The notes beneath the pieces were generated by a model that did not search any database, was not told the DNA's origin, and worked only from the letters and a program-made list of their open reading frames with translations. Below, piece by piece: positions 47,712 through 57,124 of a stretch of 64,000 nt of DNA; position 1 is the stretch's first letter, and each line of letters opens with the position of its first letter. Origin of the DNA: Rhodanobacter sp. (GTDB lineage: Bacteria; Pseudomonadota; Gammaproteobacteria; Xanthomonadales; Rhodanobacteraceae); assembly GCA_027307195.1 (NCBI GenBank), contig DAHUXL010000099.1, forward strand, positions 1-64,000, written 5' to 3'. A program made the position numbers and the translations under genes.

Positions 47712-49139
47712 CTACGCGGCCAGACTGTTTTGCAGCCCATACTTGCGCAGCTTCTCCACCAGCGTGGTGCGCTGCATGCGCAGCAGCTTGGCGGCATGCG
47801 CCACCACGCCACCGGTGGCATCGAGTGCCTGGCGGATCAAGCCCACTTCGATATCGGCCAGATGATCCTTCAGGTCCAGGCCGTCTTCGGGCAACAGACC
47901 CAGCATGTCAGCGGCAGTCGCGCACGTACCGCCTTCCGCCGCAGACACGTGATCCTCCATCAGCGCCAGCAACGCCGCGCCGCGCATTTCCTCGCCAGCC
48001 TGGTGGCCGCGGTATTTTTCCGGCAGGTCACTGGCACGTACTTCGCCATGCGGAAACAGAATGGCCATGCGTTCGACCAGGTTGGACAGCTCGCGTACGT
48101 TGCCCGGCCACGCATAGTCGCGCAGCGCATGCATCGCGCCGGCGCTGAAGCGCACCACACTCAGCCCCCGGCCCGCCAGCCGCTGGTTGAACTCGGTCAC
48201 CAGCACCGGCAGATCGTCCAGCCGCTCGCGCAGCGACGGCAGCTCCAGCGGGAATACGCTGAGACGGTAATAGAGATCCTCGCGGAACTGGTCGTGGGCG
48301 ATCGACTGTTCGAGGTTGCGATGCGTCGCGGCGATGATGCGCACGTCGCAGCGCTGGGTGCGGTTGCCGCCGACGCGTTCGTACACGCGTTCCTGCAGCA
48401 CGCGCAGCAACTTCACCTGCATCGGCAGACTCATGTCACCAATTTCGTCGAGGAACAGCGTGCCACCCTCGGCCATCTCGAAGCGGCCCTTGCGTGCGCT
48501 GATTGCGCCAGTAAACGCACCTTTTTCATGGCCGAACAGCTCGCTTTCGAGCAGCTCGGCGGGAATCGCGCCACAGTTGATCGCGACAAACGGCTTGTCG
48601 CGACGTGGCGAGCTGTCGTGGATCGCGCGCGCCACCATCTCCTTGCCGGTGCCTGATTCGCCAAGCACCAGTACGCTCGAATCGAATGGCGCGACCTGGC
48701 GGATCAGCGCGTTGACGCGGGTCATGGATGCCGAATTGCCGACAAAGCGCAGTTTGTTGCCCTGACTGCCGTGCAGACGTCCATAGACACTGCGCATGGC
48801 TTCGACCACCTGTCCATAACGCAGCGGAAATTTCACGGAAGCCATCCGCGTCGCAAATGACGATGAGGCGGCACTGAAGCGTTCGACCCAGGCCGAGTCG
48901 CTGGCCAGCAACATCGGAACATGTGCTGCCGCTGCACCGAGCAGGGCCAACTGGCATTCGGCTGCAGCAACATCACTGACACCGCCGACATACACCCCAC
49001 GCCAGGCATGGGTGGACTCATCGACCACGTCGCAGGCAGCACCGTGCTGCGGCCGGTATCCCAGGAAGTGGAGCGCCGAAAGAACCGAATCTGCCCGCAT
49101 CTGATCGGATTCGATAACCAGAAAATCGAACTTTTGCAT
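47712..49139 (-). CDS. fleQ: Sigma-54-dependent flagellar master regulator FleQ
   Basis: N-terminal FleQ/receiver-like domain, AAA+ [15 protein letters not shown] with GAFTGA loop, C-terminal Fis-type HTH. Confidence 0.93.
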   Translation of the reverse strand: MQKFDFLVIESDQMRADSVLSALHFLGYRPQHGAACDVVDESTHAWRGVYVGGVSDVAAAECQLALLGAAAAHVPMLLASDSAWVERFSAASSSFATRMASVKFPLRYGQVVEAMRSVYGRLHGSQGNKLRFVGNSASMTRVNALIRQVAPFDSSVLVLGESGTGKEMVARAIHDSSPRRDKPFVAINCGAIPAELLESELFGHEKGAFTGAISARKGRFEMAEGGTLFLDEIGDMSLPMQVKLLRVLQERVYERVGGNRTQRCDVRIIAATHRNLEQSIAHDQFREDLYYRLSVFPLELPSLRERLDDLPVLVTEFNQRLAGRGLSVVRFSAGAMHALRDYAWPGNVRELSNLVERMAILFPHGEVRASDLPEKYRGHQAGEEMRGAALLALMEDHVSAAEGGTCATAADMLGLLPEDGLDLKDHLADIEVGLIRQALDATGGVVAHAAKLLRMQRTTLVEKLRKYGLQNSLAA

Positions 49140-49461
49140 CACTTGCCCCTGTTGCGTGCTGCACTGCATTTCGACCAACGCCCGTATCTGCGGCGGGCTT
49201 GTTCTCATCACGCCGACTTTCCGCCGCCGGCTCGATGAACAGTGAGCAATAACAGGGCCAATATTCGCGCTCGTGACGATAGAAAAACGTCACCTGCGGG
49301 CTTGCCAGGCCATCAAATGTGCATGATCACGGCAGCCTGCATACGCAGGAATCTGGTTTAACCGTATGACCCACATGGGGTTTGCCAAATAACCCGGCGG
49401 ATTCTTCCGGACCGTTGGCACGCGTGATCAGCGTCAAGAAATCCCCGCACGAGATTTCATC

Positions 49462-49480
49462 AATGTGACCCGCGTCACGC
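49462..49480. promoter_or_regulatory. Candidate CRP/Clp/Vfr-family site in the fleQ upstream region
   Basis: AATGTGA-CCCGCG-TCACGCAA, matches TGTGA-N6-TCAC. Confidence 0.5.
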
Positions 49481-49505
49481 AAGATGTGTCGACTCGTACG
49501 CGGGC

Positions 49506-50063
49506 TCAGGTCGTCAAGTGACGTGCTTCAGCCACTTTGCGTCGATGATGGCGAAATACGAGCCGCTCGATTGCGTCACCCACCACGTCACCTTGGGACG
49601 CAAACACCACAAAAACTCGACCATCGTCGAATTGACGCTCCACCCGCGCCGCCAGTTCCAGCGGCAGACTGCGACAAACATCGAAACGCAGGCGCAGCAG
49701 TAAGGACGTCTGATCTTCCGGCACCAGTGCCGCAGGCAAGACTGCACCAATCGCATTGAAACGCAGTGACTGCCGTGGCGGCAGGTCGCCGGACGGCACC
49801 AGCAGCTGATTGACGATGTCGACCAGCGCGGTGAGCTTGGCGTCCATCCGCAACAGTTCCTGCATCAACGGGCTGTCGTCTTCGCCGATATCGGCGCGGC
49901 GCTCTTCCAGCGCGGCGACCGCCGCCAGCGTATTGGCATTGCGCTCGACCAGCCGCAGCTGCTGTGTCGACGGCAGCGGCCAGGCAATCGCCACGCTGTC
50001 GACATGCAGGCTCTCTTCACTGCTCACACGCTGTTCGAAATCGTCCCAACTGCTGGTGTTCAT
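49506..50063 (-). CDS. PilZ-like protein with N-terminal coiled coil (non-canonical PilZ candidate)
   Basis: Coiled-coil segment (LVERNANTLAAVAALEERRADIGEDDSPLMQELLRMDAKLTALVDIVNQLLV) followed by PilZ-like beta region (PPRQSLRFNAIGAVLP); position between fleQ and fliT. Confidence 0.6.
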   Translation of the reverse strand: MNTSSWDDFEQRVSSEESLHVDSVAIAWPLPSTQQLRLVERNANTLAAVAALEERRADIGEDDSPLMQELLRMDAKLTALVDIVNQLLVPSGDLPPRQSLRFNAIGAVLPAALVPEDQTSLLLRLRFDVCRSLPLELAARVERQFDDGRVFVVFASQGDVVGDAIERLVFRHHRRKVAEARHLTT

Positions 50064-50100
50064 CGTGCGACTCCGCAGCAACGTGATGAAGGGCCGCAAG

Positions 50101-50391
50101 TCACGACTGCACGTACGCTGCAATCGCCCGAACCCGACCATTCTCGAGTTGCCACTGTTCGGCTATCGCATCGCGCGCATGGCCAGCCAGCGCCTGCAGT
50201 TCGCGATCGTACGCCAGAACCTCACCCAACTGCGCATGGGCCACTGCGTCCGTCGCATGCCGACGATGCAGCAACGGTGCACGTTCGGACTCCAGCGCAA
50301 TCAGTTCGTCCCACGCCTGAACACGCGCCGCGGCCAGCATGCGACGGGTCAGCAGCAGCGCCTGCTCAAGCACGTTGTTCACTGCGGTCAT
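50101..50391 (-). CDS. fliT: FliT-like flagellar chaperone
   Basis: Small helical protein, ATGA overlap with fliS. Confidence 0.65.
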   Translation of the reverse strand: MTAVNNVLEQALLLTRRMLAAARVQAWDELIALESERAPLLHRRHATDAVAHAQLGEVLAYDRELQALAGHARDAIAEQWQLENGRVRAIAAYVQS

Positions 50392-50795
50392 GCGCCGGCG
50401 GCACGCGGTACCGACGCGTGGGCAATCTGCACCCAGCTGTCGCGCAATTGCTGCAACAGCTTGCTCACTTCGTCGATGATCGTCGCATCGTCATGCAGAT
50501 TGGCCAGCAGCAGGCGCCGGCTCATGTATTCGTAGAGCGAATCGATCCGCTCAACCATAGCCGCATCGACCTTGGGGTCGAGGCTGTCGCGCAAGCCTCC
50601 GATGATATCGATGCAGCGGCTGATCGTTTCACCCTTGGCGGCGACCTCGCCGCGCAGCATGTGCGCGCGGGCCTTCACCAGGCGTTCAAGCGCGCCATCC
50701 ATCAGCAGGGTAATCAGACCATGCGGATCGGCCGACTCCACGCCACCGTGCGAACGAACCTGCTGATAGGCGCCTGCGCCGTAACCGAATCCCAT
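50388..50795 (-). CDS. fliS: Flagellin export chaperone FliS
   Basis: YQQVRSHGGVESADPHGLITLLMDGALERLVKARAHMLRGEVAAKGETISRCIDIIGGLRDSLD. Confidence 0.96.
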   Translation of the reverse strand: MGFGYGAGAYQQVRSHGGVESADPHGLITLLMDGALERLVKARAHMLRGEVAAKGETISRCIDIIGGLRDSLDPKVDAAMVERIDSLYEYMSRRLLLANLHDDATIIDEVSKLLQQLRDSWVQIAHASVPRAAGA

Positions 50796-50827
50796 GACCG
50801 TGATCTCCTGCCTCGAGGTTTTGCGGA

Positions 50828-52225
50828 TTACTTGTTGTTATTGGTGTTGTTGAGCGCGTTGAACTGTTGCGTGAGATAGCTGCTGGTGCTGTTGAGCTTG
50901 CTCATCAACGTATCGAGCGCGGTGAACTGCGCCTGGTAACGCGCGGTGAGATCATCCATGCGGCTGTTTAGCAAGGTCTGCTGGTTCGACAGGTCCGTCA
51001 ACTGCTGGCTGAGGCTGGTGGTACGCCCTGCCAGCAGACCGGAATCACCGACCCACGTACTCAGTGGTGTATTCAGTTTGGCGGCGAAGCCACCGGTGCC
51101 GGCGAACAGGTTGCCGACGGTCTTGCCACCATCGGATAGCGCCGTGGTCAGCGTGCCGCTGTCCAGCTTCAAGGTGCCATCCACCTGCAGCGAGATGCCG
51201 ATGGACGACAGCGTCGCGCCGTTCGCGGTGCCGCCGACGATGCTCGACAGGGTGCTGTTGATGCTGTTCAGCGTGGCGTCGCCGATCATCGCGCCGGCGG
51301 TTCCGCTGGTGGCGTCGTACTTGGTCAGGTTCTGGTAGATGCCCACGAAGCTGTTGTAGGTGCTGACCAGATTGGTCAGCGCATTGGTGGCCTTGGAGGA
51401 ATCGTTTGACACGCTGAGCGTACTGCTGCCGACCTTGATCAGATTGAGCGTAAGACCGTTGATCGCCGTGCTGACGGTATTGCTCGCGCTGTTGGCGGGC
51501 AGTCCGTCGATGGTGTAGTTCGCATCGCTGGCCGCGTTGATCACGCTCAGCGCATTGCCGCTAGACGCGGCCACGTCGTAATTCAACGCTGCCAGACCGC
51601 CGTCGCCGCCGCTGCTGCTCACCTTGAAACCATTGGCCGCGCCGGTTTGCGTGCTGCTCAAGACCAGATGCGCGCCGTCGCTGCCGGTGACGATGGTCGC
51701 CGACACGCCAGGGTTGTTGCTGGCCTTGTTGATTGCATCGCGCACGGCGGCCAGCGAGTTGTTGGTGCTGTCCAGCGTAAGACTCATCGACTTGCCCGCC
51801 ACCGCGAGGGTGAGCGTGCCGGTCCCCACAGCGGTGCTGGAGCTGGCGAATGCACCGGAAGAGGCCTTCAACGAACTGGCCAGCTTGCTGATGACGATGT
51901 TGTAGTTGCCGTTGACTGCGGTGCCGTCGCTGCCTGCGCCGAGCACGGTGGTGTCACCGCTGGTCACGGTGCGGCTGGCAAACGCGCTGCCGTCGGTAAG
52001 CGGTGCCATCGCCGACTGCAGTGCGGAAAGCGCGGCGCTGATCTGGCCCAGCGCGGAAAGCTGAGTATTGGCGGCACCTGCCTGGTTGGTGATCTGATCC
52101 TGCTGCGGCGCCTTCTTGGCGGCCACCAGCTTGTCGACCAGCGAGGCTACATCGAGCCCGGAACCCACGCCCAGTGAAGTCAACAAACCCGTGGTTGGTG
52201 TAGTGGAGCCTACGGTGATCGACAT
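50828..52225 (-). CDS. fliD: Flagellar filament cap FliD
   Basis: GLLTSLGVGSGLDVASLVDKLVAAKKAPQQDQITNQAGAANTQLSALGQISAALSALQSAM. Confidence 0.97.
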   Translation of the reverse strand: MSITVGSTTPTTGLLTSLGVGSGLDVASLVDKLVAAKKAPQQDQITNQAGAANTQLSALGQISAALSALQSAMAPLTDGSAFASRTVTSGDTTVLGAGSDGTAVNGNYNIVISKLASSLKASSGAFASSSTAVGTGTLTLAVAGKSMSLTLDSTNNSLAAVRDAINKASNNPGVSATIVTGSDGAHLVLSSTQTGAANGFKVSSSGGDGGLAALNYDVAASSGNALSVINAASDANYTIDGLPANSASNTVSTAINGLTLNLIKVGSSTLSVSNDSSKATNALTNLVSTYNSFVGIYQNLTKYDATSGTAGAMIGDATLNSINSTLSSIVGGTANGATLSSIGISLQVDGTLKLDSGTLTTALSDGGKTVGNLFAGTGGFAAKLNTPLSTWVGDSGLLAGRTTSLSQQLTDLSNQQTLLNSRMDDLTARYQAQFTALDTLMSKLNSTSSYLTQQFNALNNTNNNK

Positions 52226-52249
52226 GAGCCTGGGTTCCCTTGAATGAGT

Positions 52250-52279
52250 GGAACGGCCGCGCTAGTGCACGGCCGTTCC
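52250..52279 (-). terminator. Hairpin terminator downstream of flagellin gene
   Basis: GGAACGGCCG-CGCTAGTGCA-CGGCCGTTCC perfect 10-bp stem between fliC stop and fliD start. Confidence 0.75.
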
Positions 52280-52289
52280 GGGTTGCACG

Positions 52290-53717
52290 TTACTGCAGCA
52301 GCTTGAGCACGCTCTGGGTGGACGAGTTGGCCTGTGCGAGCACCGACACGCCAGCCTGTTGCAGGATGTTCGCGCTGGACATGTTCGCGGTTTCCGCGGC
52401 GAAGTCGGCATCCTGGATCTGGCTGCGCGACGAGCTGAGGTTCTGCGAAATGGTCTGCAGGTTGGCGATGGTGGAGCTGAAGCGGTTCTGCACCGCGCCG
52501 AGGTTGCTGCGCATGCCGCTGACCGTGGACAGCGCGGCGTCGATGCGGTTGATCGTGGCGTTGGCGCCACTTACGGTCAGCACGTTCGCCGAGGCCAGGG
52601 TCTTGGTGGTGTCGAGGGCGATATTCGCCGAGAAGCCGATGTCGGCCGACTGTGAACCGGAGAACGTGATGGCGGATGCGGCACTCAGCGAGAGTGTGCC
52701 ATGAGTATTCGCAACCATGCCTGCGGCGAGGCCGCCCGTGGCGCCGCCGCCCAGCGTCTGGGTGACGTTGATATCACGGCCGTCGACAGTCGACAGGGTC
52801 ATGTTGCCGCCCGCGTCCACAGCCGCGGTCACGCCGGTCTGGGTGGAGTAGGCATTGATCTGCGCAACCACCATGCTACCTGTCAACGCGCCACCCGAGG
52901 TATCGGTACCCGCGGCGTAGATATCCTGGCCGTTGATGTTCAACGCAAAGGTGTTGCCGGCGGCACCGCCGGTGCTGGTGAATGCGCCACTGACCGAGCT
53001 GCTGGCCGTGGCGGTCAAACCGGAAACATTGGACGCGTTGATCGCTGCAGCTTTCGCGTACGCGCTGCCGGCGCCCTGGCCGGCCGAGGGACCGGCCACC
53101 GAGGCAGCGATATTGGTGACTGCACCAGTACCCACCTGGATTTTCAGATTGCTGGCCACCAGCGCGTTGGTCGTTACGGCGGTGCCGGTGCCGGCGGCAA
53201 GCGAACCCATCTGGTCGGCACGTGCACCCTGGCTGAGGTTCACCGAAATCGTTTCGCCGACGTTGGCGCCGACCTGGAACGCGGCGTTGCCGAAGCTGCC
53301 GTCGAGCACATGGCGGCCGTTGAAGCTGGTCTGGGTCGAAATACGGGTGATTTCCGCCAGACGCTGCTGCACTTCGGCGTCGAGCGCGGCGCGGTCGCTG
53401 TCGGAGTTGGTGGCGTTGGCCGACTGTACCGCCAGCGTACGAATGCGCTGCATGTTGTTGGTCACCTCGTTCAGCGCCGACTCGGTGGTCTGCGCCAGCG
53501 AGATGCCGTCGTTGGCATTGCTGACTGCCTGGTTCAGGCCGTTGATCTGGGTGGTGAAGCGGGTCGAGATGGCGAGGCCGGCAGCATCGTCCTTCGCGCT
53601 GTTGATGCGCATGCCCGAGGACAGGCGCTCGATGGCGGTTGCGAGTTTGCTCTGCGAGGTGGCCAGGTTCTTCTGGGCATTCAGCGAGCTGATGTTGGTG
53701 ATGACACTCATGACCAT
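52290..53717 (-). CDS. fliC: Flagellin
   Basis: SVITNISSLNAQKNLATSQSKLATAIERLSSGMRINSAKDDAAGLAISTRF and C-terminal D0/D1 helices; GGAG is 7 nt from ATG at 53717 (alternative ATG at 53711). Confidence 0.98.
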   Translation of the reverse strand: MVMSVITNISSLNAQKNLATSQSKLATAIERLSSGMRINSAKDDAAGLAISTRFTTQINGLNQAVSNANDGISLAQTTESALNEVTNNMQRIRTLAVQSANATNSDSDRAALDAEVQQRLAEITRISTQTSFNGRHVLDGSFGNAAFQVGANVGETISVNLSQGARADQMGSLAAGTGTAVTTNALVASNLKIQVGTGAVTNIAASVAGPSAGQGAGSAYAKAAAINASNVSGLTATASSSVSGAFTSTGGAAGNTFALNINGQDIYAAGTDTSGGALTGSMVVAQINAYSTQTGVTAAVDAGGNMTLSTVDGRDINVTQTLGGGATGGLAAGMVANTHGTLSLSAASAITFSGSQSADIGFSANIALDTTKTLASANVLTVSGANATINRIDAALSTVSGMRSNLGAVQNRFSSTIANLQTISQNLSSSRSQIQDADFAAETANMSSANILQQAGVSVLAQANSSTQSVLKLLQ

Positions 53718-53743
53718 GGGAATTCTCCGAATCGGGGTGGTGT

Positions 53744-53800
53744 GCCGACGATGGTCGGCTCAGACAATCCGGCGGGGATTCACCGTTGAATGCATCCGCC
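53744..53800 (-). promoter_or_regulatory. Structured 5' leader of flagellin mRNA (two stem-loops)
   Basis: GCCGAC-GATG-GTCGGC (53744-53759) and GGCGG...ATTCA-CCGT-TGAAT...CCGCC (53771-53800). Confidence 0.5.
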
Positions 53801-53809
53801 TTGTGAACT

Positions 53810-53836
53810 GTTTCGACGCCCACCACCGAAACTTGA
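53810..53836 (-). promoter_or_regulatory. Sigma-28 promoter of fliC
   Basis: Minus strand TCAAGTTT-N11-GTCGAAAC. Confidence 0.72.
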
Positions 53837-53842
53837 GCCTTG

Positions 53843-55045
53843 TCAACGCAAATAATCGAACAATTTCGAGCCCTGGATCTTGGTGAACGTCTGCTGCGCT
53901 GCCTGCAGCGCCGTGGTCTGTGCACCGAGCTGGCTGATCGCGTCGTAGTAGTTCACGTCCTGCACGTCCGACAGCGCGCTCTTGTATTGCAGGGTCAGAT
54001 CGTCATTGAGTCCGCTCTGCTGATCGAGCGCATTCATGCGCGCGCCCACCATGCCGCGCGTGCGCGTGATGTTGCCGATCGCCTGATCGAGGTTCGCGAA
54101 CTGGGTGTTGATGTTGTTCTGCATTGCCGCGCCGCCGCCGTTGGGCGCACGAAGCGTGTTGATGATGTTGTCCAGCGTGGTGAACACGTCCTGTTTGGTG
54201 GATGCTCCCAGCGCGAACTTGTCGCCCACGGCGGGCGCGCCGCTGAAGGCCACCTGGGCACCGCGAAAGGTGATGCTGCCGCCATTGGTCGCGTCGTAGC
54301 TGCCGCTGTCCAGCACCGCCCCGCCGGCGTCGCGCACTTCGTACGCATCGGCGGCGGTGAACACGATGCTGTAGCTGCCGCCATCCCACGCCGAGGGACT
54401 GGCATTGGGGTTGCTCACGCTGCTGGCGCCGGCCACGGCAGTGCCGCTGTTAGCTGCATTGGCGCTGATCGCAAACGTGCCGTTGCCGGTGGGGATATCG
54501 ACGAACACGGCGCTGCCCGGATCACCGGTGGCCACCTGCAGGCCAGAGCCAGCGGCGACCATGCGCTGGCCGTTGTCGCCCAGATAGCTCACACCATTCT
54601 GCGAAGCAAAGGGTTCGGTGCCCGTACGATTGCCGGCGAAGATGTAGTCACCCTGGCCGTCCTTGCCGTTGGCCTGACCGAGTAGCTGCTGGCGCAACTG
54701 CACCATCTCGGCAGCAATGTCGCCGCGGGTGTCGTCGCTCTGGCTGCCGTTGGCGGCCTGCAGCAGCAGCGTGCGCACACGGCCGAGCACATTGGTAGTG
54801 TTCGACAGGCTCTGGTCTTCCAGACCCAGCCGCGCGTTGGCCGAGGTGATGTTGCGCTGGTACTGCGCGGTGTCGGCGGTGAGATGCGAGAGGTCCAGCG
54901 CACGCGCCGCACCGACCGGATCGTCCGATGGCTGGTTGATGCGCTTGCCGGTACTCAACTGCGTGTTGATATCGGAAAGGTCGCTCTGCCGATCCATCAT
55001 GCTGCCGACGGACTGCTGCTGCACCCAGCTGGTGGAAACTCGCAT
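53843..55045 (-). CDS. flgL: Hook-filament junction protein FlgL
   Basis: MRVSTSWVQQQSVGSMMDRQSDLSDINTQLSTGKRINQPSDDPVGAARALDL. Confidence 0.97.
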   Translation of the reverse strand: MRVSTSWVQQQSVGSMMDRQSDLSDINTQLSTGKRINQPSDDPVGAARALDLSHLTADTAQYQRNITSANARLGLEDQSLSNTTNVLGRVRTLLLQAANGSQSDDTRGDIAAEMVQLRQQLLGQANGKDGQGDYIFAGNRTGTEPFASQNGVSYLGDNGQRMVAAGSGLQVATGDPGSAVFVDIPTGNGTFAISANAANSGTAVAGASSVSNPNASPSAWDGGSYSIVFTAADAYEVRDAGGAVLDSGSYDATNGGSITFRGAQVAFSGAPAVGDKFALGASTKQDVFTTLDNIINTLRAPNGGGAAMQNNINTQFANLDQAIGNITRTRGMVGARMNALDQQSGLNDDLTLQYKSALSDVQDVNYYDAISQLGAQTTALQAAQQTFTKIQGSKLFDYLR

Positions 55046-55048
55046 GAC

Positions 55049-56923
55049 TTATCCCCGCACGGCGCTGAGCAGCGCGCCGAATATGCTGTTGGCCGTGCTG
55101 ATGACCTGGGCCGAAGCCTGGTAGGCCTGCTGGAAACGCACCAGGTTGGCAGCCTCTTCGTCCAGATTCACGCCGGATACGCTTTGCTGCGAACTCATCG
55201 CCTGGCTGTACACCGCGGTCTGCGTGGTCAGGTCGTCCTTGGCCAGCGAGCCGGCGCTGCCGACCTGGGTGACCAGTTGGCTGTAGGCGCGGCCGGTGCT
55301 GGTGACGCCGCCGTCGAGCACACCCAGATTGGCGACCTTGCCCAGCATCAGCGCATTGCTGTTGTCACCCTGCGCATTGCTGTTGCCCTGCAGGCTGAAA
55401 CTGTCGCCGGCTCGCGGCGCGCCACTGAGCTGCATGCTCCAGCCGTTGTGCACGATCGGCTGGCCGGGCGTGAAGGTTTGTGCCGCGCCACCGTCGATGC
55501 TGTAGCTGGTGGGTGAGCTGAACACAATGGAGCTGGCGTTGAACAGATTGGGGTTGCTGCCGTCGCTGATGCTGACGCTGGAGGACGCCGTACCGGTGTT
55601 GGCGACAGCTGCGGTGACCGTGAACGGCGCGGCGGCAGCGACCTTGTCTGGGTCGGTGATCGCGACCGAAAAACTGTCCGCGGCGTTGCGGCTGGGCTGC
55701 ACGCGGAAACTGTCGCCGGCACCGGCACTGCCGCCCACCACCAGGCTCAGCCCGGCCGCCTTGAACGGATCGGCAACGGTGCCGGTGCCGCTGAGCGCGA
55801 CGCTGCTGCCATTGGTGTCGCGCATGCTCCAGTTGCTGCCGTCGTAGCTCAGCACGTAGTCCTTGCCAGTCAAGCCGCCGATGTCGCTGATGCTGGCATC
55901 CAGCGTGCCGCTGCCGCTGTTGGTGCTGGCCGCCTGCACGGTGGGGCCGGCGACGTTGAAGAACGTACCGCCGACCTTGCCTTGCAGGTCCACGCCCTGC
56001 GCATGCTGCGCATTGAATGCGCTGGCCATCGCCTGCGCGGTGCGGCCCAATTGGGCCTGTGCCGGGTCGAGCACGTTGCTGCGGAAATCCAGCAGCGCGC
56101 CCAGTGTGCCTCCGCCGATGCGGCCGCTGAGTACATTGCCCGACGCCGCACCCACCACTTCCTGGCGGGTGGCGTCGTAGATATTCGGCGCGGTGCCGAG
56201 TGCATGCGCCTCGGTACCGGTGACCAGGGCCTGGCCGTTGCCGACGAAGACGCTGATGGTGTTGTCGTTCTGCGGCACCACGCTCACGCCGACTTCGCCG
56301 GCCAGTTTCTTCACCAGCGCGTCGCGCTGGTCGAGCAGGTCGGCCGGCGGCGTGCCGTCAGTGGCCGCGGAGGAACGGATCAGTCCGTTCAACTTGGCGA
56401 TCGACTGGCTGTCGCTGTTGATCGAATCGACCGTATCGCTGACCTGCTGCTGCACCTGGCCGGACAGCGCACTGAACTGGCCGGACAGCGCGCGAAACGT
56501 CGTAGCCAATCCGCCCGCGCGGGCCAGCAGCACCTGGCGCGATGCGGTGTCCGATGGCGCGTTGGCCATGTCCTGCACGGCGCCATAGAAACTGTCCAGC
56601 GAGGTTTGCAGGTTGTTGCTGCCGGACAGCTGGTTGTTGAGCTGGCCGGTGAGACCGGCCATGGTGCTGGCACGCCCCTGTCCGGAACTGGCCGACCACA
56701 GCGAGCTGTTCAGGAACTGGCTGTAGGCACGCTGGACCGCCACCGTGTTGACGCCCGTGCCGATGTAGTAGCCACCCTGCCCTTCGGGCAACCTGGCACC
56801 GAACGACACCACCTGACGGCTGTACCCGTCGGTGTTCACGTTGGCCACGTTGTGGCTGACCGTACTGAGCCCGATCTGCGAGGCAAGCAGCCCGGACACA
56901 CCGGTCGAAAGCATGTCAGCCAT
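55049..56923 (-). CDS. flgK: Hook-filament junction protein FlgK
   Basis: MADMLSTGVSGLLASQIGLSTVSHNVANVNTDGYSRQVVSFGA...NLVRFQQAYQASAQVISTANSIF. Confidence 0.98.
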   Translation of the reverse strand: MADMLSTGVSGLLASQIGLSTVSHNVANVNTDGYSRQVVSFGARLPEGQGGYYIGTGVNTVAVQRAYSQFLNSSLWSASSGQGRASTMAGLTGQLNNQLSGSNNLQTSLDSFYGAVQDMANAPSDTASRQVLLARAGGLATTFRALSGQFSALSGQVQQQVSDTVDSINSDSQSIAKLNGLIRSSAATDGTPPADLLDQRDALVKKLAGEVGVSVVPQNDNTISVFVGNGQALVTGTEAHALGTAPNIYDATRQEVVGAASGNVLSGRIGGGTLGALLDFRSNVLDPAQAQLGRTAQAMASAFNAQHAQGVDLQGKVGGTFFNVAGPTVQAASTNSGSGTLDASISDIGGLTGKDYVLSYDGSNWSMRDTNGSSVALSGTGTVADPFKAAGLSLVVGGSAGAGDSFRVQPSRNAADSFSVAITDPDKVAAAAPFTVTAAVANTGTASSSVSISDGSNPNLFNASSIVFSSPTSYSIDGGAAQTFTPGQPIVHNGWSMQLSGAPRAGDSFSLQGNSNAQGDNSNALMLGKVANLGVLDGGVTSTGRAYSQLVTQVGSAGSLAKDDLTTQTAVYSQAMSSQQSVSGVNLDEEAANLVRFQQAYQASAQVISTANSIFGALLSAVRG

Positions 56924-56976
56924 GGAACATCCTCAACACCTGGGGCACCGCCGGCAACGCGCGGTACGTGGAAACG

Positions 56977-57003
56977 GTAACGGCTGCCGGGGCATTCTCT
57001 TGA
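56977..57003 (-). promoter_or_regulatory. Candidate sigma-28 promoter of flgKL
   Basis: Minus strand TCAAGAGA-N11-GCCGTTAC (consensus TNAAG..-N11-GCCGATAA); ~55 bp upstream of flgK start. Confidence 0.55.
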
Positions 57004-57124
57004 GTGCAGCGTCCGGCAACGCGTCGCTGGCGACGATTCGAAAGAGCGGCATTGGCGATGTGCGCAGCTCTCACCCCGCCCGGCATATGGCGGTTGAAGC
57101 CGGCGCTGCATGGCGCAACGACAT

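Noticed and set aside
52205-52250. Sigma-28-like TCAAGGGA...GTCGATCA upstream of fliD
   Set aside because: Spacing is 12 rather than 11 and the -10 includes the fliD start codon; a promoter here would not yield a translatable fliD mRNA
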